This document shows positions 44,271 to 45,956 of a DNA stretch of 45,956 bases, in pieces; positions within the stretch are counted from its first letter, which is position 1, and every line of letters begins with the position of its first letter. A model generated the notes under the pieces. It searched no databases. It saw only the letters and a list, made by a program, of their open reading frames with translations, and had not been told where the DNA came from. Source of the DNA: Candidatus Dadabacteria bacterium (GTDB taxonomy: Bacteria; Desulfobacterota_D; UBA1144; Nemesobacterales; Nemesobacteraceae); NCBI GenBank assembly GCA_022827275.1, contig JAJDTG010000023.1, positions 1 to 45,956 of the forward strand. Direction: 5' to 3'. Both the position numbers and the translations under genes were made by a program.

Positions 44271-45173
44271 ATGAAATACGTAGAGCAGGAACTGATTTCC
44301 GTACCAGTCGGGAAAGGAAAGGTTAACGCTCTCTACTACAGAGCGCTTAATAACGACTCCGAAAAAAGAAAGACTATAATTATCCATGTTCATGGGTTTT
44401 TGGGGAACTTTCTTGACGGAAGCCAGAGATTCTTACCGCCGATCCTCGCCAAGGCGGGCTACTCGTCCATTGCGATAAACACCAGACTGGCCAATTTCGG
44501 GCTTTTCTTCGGCTTTGGAATAGTGGACGACACTATTTCGCAGATAGACGGCGTAGTCAGGTATTTGGGAGAAATCGGTTACGAGAAAATCATTGTTTCC
44601 GGCTACAGCCTGGGGGGAGGAGTGATTCTCAGGTATCTCTCCGTAAAAAGCCGCCAGCAGGATTCCGACGAGTCGGAACTGCTAAAGGGTGTGATTGCTC
44701 TCGCTACTCCTTACTCTATTCCGGACTCGATAAGAAGAAGATGGAATAAGTGGGAAAGCCAGCCTTCCTACGATGAGGTGTACGAGGAAGCGAAGATGAT
44801 ACTTGGCGATAACCCCCATGATTCAAAGCAGGATAGAACGATTCTTATTTTCAGGGCCAGGGGAAACTCCTACCGGCCGGAGCATACCGAAATATATACT
44901 TACAAGACGTGGTGGTTTCTCGCCGGTCCGGAGGCAGGGGCCGTAAAAAGCCACGAGCAGATAAAGAACATAAAACTGCCGATTCTTCTCATGCAGGGAT
45001 GGAACGATGAGTTTGTAAAACCCGATGAGACCCATAATCTTGCGCAAATAGCCATAGATAACGGAAATGACGACGTTTCCGCATATTATCTCAATACCGG
45101 CCATACTCTCGACGGAAAAGAAGAGGAAATGGGCGATATTATAATAAGGTGGCTTGACAGAAGATTCATCTGA
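44271..45173 (+). CDS. Alpha/beta-hydrolase fold protein (copy 1)
   Basis: A 300-residue hydrolase without signal peptide. The oxyanion region is IIHVHGFLGNFLDGSQRFLP, the nucleophile elbow is G111-Y-S113-L-G-G-G, and the acid/base pair is probably D246 (QGWNDEFVKPD) and H278 (NTGHTLDG), so the triad is complete. A lid region between about 150 and 225 contains the unusual YTYKTWWFLAGPEA. It is followed after 7 bases by a paralogue with the same architecture. Substrate unknown (an esterase or acyl-thioester hydrolase are examples). Confidence 0.8.
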   Translation: MKYVEQELISVPVGKGKVNALYYRALNNDSEKRKTIIIHVHGFLGNFLDGSQRFLPPILAKAGYSSIAINTRLANFGLFFGFGIVDDTISQIDGVVRYLGEIGYEKIIVSGYSLGGGVILRYLSVKSRQQDSDESELLKGVIALATPYSIPDSIRRRWNKWESQPSYDEVYEEAKMILGDNPHDSKQDRTILIFRARGNSYRPEHTEIYTYKTWWFLAGPEAGAVKSHEQIKNIKLPILLMQGWNDEFVKPDETHNLAQIAIDNGNDDVSAYYLNTGHTLDGKEEEMGDIIIRWLDRRFI

Positions 45174-45180
45174 TTCTGCA

Positions 45181-45956
45181 ATGGTAAACGAACAGAAGAG
45201 TCTCCTTACTTACAAAACTGAAGACGGGTTCGAGGTGAATTCTCTCCTTGTCACCCCGAAGTTTGCGTCCGAAGAAGATCTTTACGAATCTCCCATAATC
45301 ATAAACCTCTATGGAGTGCTGGGGCATTTCCTCACTAGAGGAACCCCCGCTAGGCTTCCCCCTCTTCTCAAGGAAAAAAATATAAGCACGCTCTCTGTAA
45401 ATACCCGTATGGCGTTTATGGGTCAGATAATGGGGGAAGGGATTTTTCCTGACACGATTCATGAAATGAAGGAATCGGTGAATATTCTTCAGAAAGAAGG
45501 GTTTCGCAACATCTTCATGTTGGGCTACAGTTTAGGAGCTAACATGGCAGTCTACTATGCGTCCCAGACCGACTCTTTCGGGATAAAAGGGCTTATCCTG
45601 GAAGGGTGTTCCTACTCTCTGCCATATTCACAGCAAAGAAGACTTGAGAGAAACAGGAGCATTCCATCCTATGAGGATATTTATCGCAAAGCCAGAGAAG
45701 TTTTGGGTTCGAACCCGGAGAAGAAGAAAAACGACCAGATATTTATCGTCTACAGAGCCTGGGGGGATTCTTTTAACCCGGTTGACGGGGAGATGTTTAC
45801 CTACAGAACTTGGTGGTATATGAGAGGGCCCCAAGCCTACTATGCGAAAACCTGTGAAATTATACAAGATGTGAAGGTTCCCGTTCTCTTTATCCACGGA
45901 GAAGATGACGACATCGTTGATGTGTGGGAACCCAGAGAACTTAAGAACATAATGAA
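45181..45956 (+). CDS. Alpha/beta-hydrolase fold protein (copy 2, partial at window end)
   Basis: The first 258 residues of a paralogue of the preceding gene; the frame is still open at the last base. INLYGVLGHFLTRGTPARLP is the oxyanion region, G115-Y-S117-L-G-A the nucleophile elbow and IHGEDDDIVDVWEP the acid region; the catalytic His must lie beyond the window. The lid again has FTYRTWWYMRGPQA, matching FTYKTWW-type sequence in copy 1, and the NTRMAFMG / NTRLANFG segment is shared. The two copies have diverged strongly outside these blocks, so the duplication is old. The ATG is 7 bases after the copy 1 stop. Confidence 0.8.
   Translation, partial: MVNEQKSLLTYKTEDGFEVNSLLVTPKFASEEDLYESPIIINLYGVLGHFLTRGTPARLPPLLKEKNISTLSVNTRMAFMGQIMGEGIFPDTIHEMKESVNILQKEGFRNIFMLGYSLGANMAVYYASQTDSFGIKGLILEGCSYSLPYSQQRRLERNRSIPSYEDIYRKAREVLGSNPEKKKNDQIFIVYRAWGDSFNPVDGEMFTYRTWWYMRGPQAYYAKTCEIIQDVKVPVLFIHGEDDDIVDVWEPRELKNIM

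Noticed and set aside
1-45956. CRISPR arrays, IS elements, prophage genes, rRNA
   Set aside because: No regularly spaced repeats, transposase or integrase motifs, or rRNA sequence were seen on either strand.

Overview
The window is a continuous bacterial chromosome segment, densely coded on both strands and dominated by housekeeping genes. Arg codons lean to AGA/AGG (19 of 25 in pepA by hand count) and GC content looks moderate. The gene set (SecE/SecG, HrcA-GrpE-DnaJ, LipB plus dihydrolipoyl dehydrogenase, Fe-S type PurF, seven-iron ferredoxin, full-length B12-dependent MetH) suggests a Gram-negative, probably uncultured lineage of the deltaproteobacterial grade (Desulfobacterota or Dadabacteria-like). 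That placement is a low-confidence inference. No CRISPR array, rRNA, insertion sequence or prophage was found.

Positions 1-14310 (plus strand) hold the classic translation/transcription block: end of tuf, tRNA-Trp(CCA), secE, nusG, rplK, rplA, rplJ, rplL, rpoB, rpoC, then valS. Positions 14345-21946 (minus strand) form a tightly packed run, read as M20 peptidase, CbiX-type chelatase, HAD phosphatase, acyl-CoA synthetase, purL, purF. The divergent pepA follows on the plus strand, then a GST-family gene with foreign-looking codon use, then ilvE on the minus strand behind a good sigma70-type promoter.

Positions 25420-27187 are the most accessory part: an orphan receiver-like protein, a decayed RelB/RelE-type toxin-antitoxin module, a half-size EamA transporter and a TPR protein. 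The lipoate genes lpdA-lipB-TPR (minus) diverge from hrcA-grpE-dnaJ (plus). The 226-base region between them has two strong promoters, each placed so that its mRNA would be almost leaderless, and a pair of overlapping palindromes. An orphan VapB-like antitoxin, a MoaD/ThiS sulfur carrier and threonine synthase follow on the minus strand.

Positions 34551-45956 (plus strand) carry a glyoxalase II-like hydrolase, metH, an HU/IHF gene, def, an aspartate-type aminotransferase, tpiA-secG, ferredoxin, a strong terminator, nth followed by two small coupled ORFs, and two tandem paralogous alpha/beta hydrolases, the second cut by the window end.

No wholly new multi-gene system is evident. The best leads are a Cys/His-rich insertion in the MetH activation domain bounded by an in-frame 66-base-period repeat, the nth-coupled micro-ORF pair, the lpdA/hrcA control region, and two eroded toxin-antitoxin loci. 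Coordinates and motif positions were worked out by hand; promoter and hairpin calls are pattern matches, not experimental.
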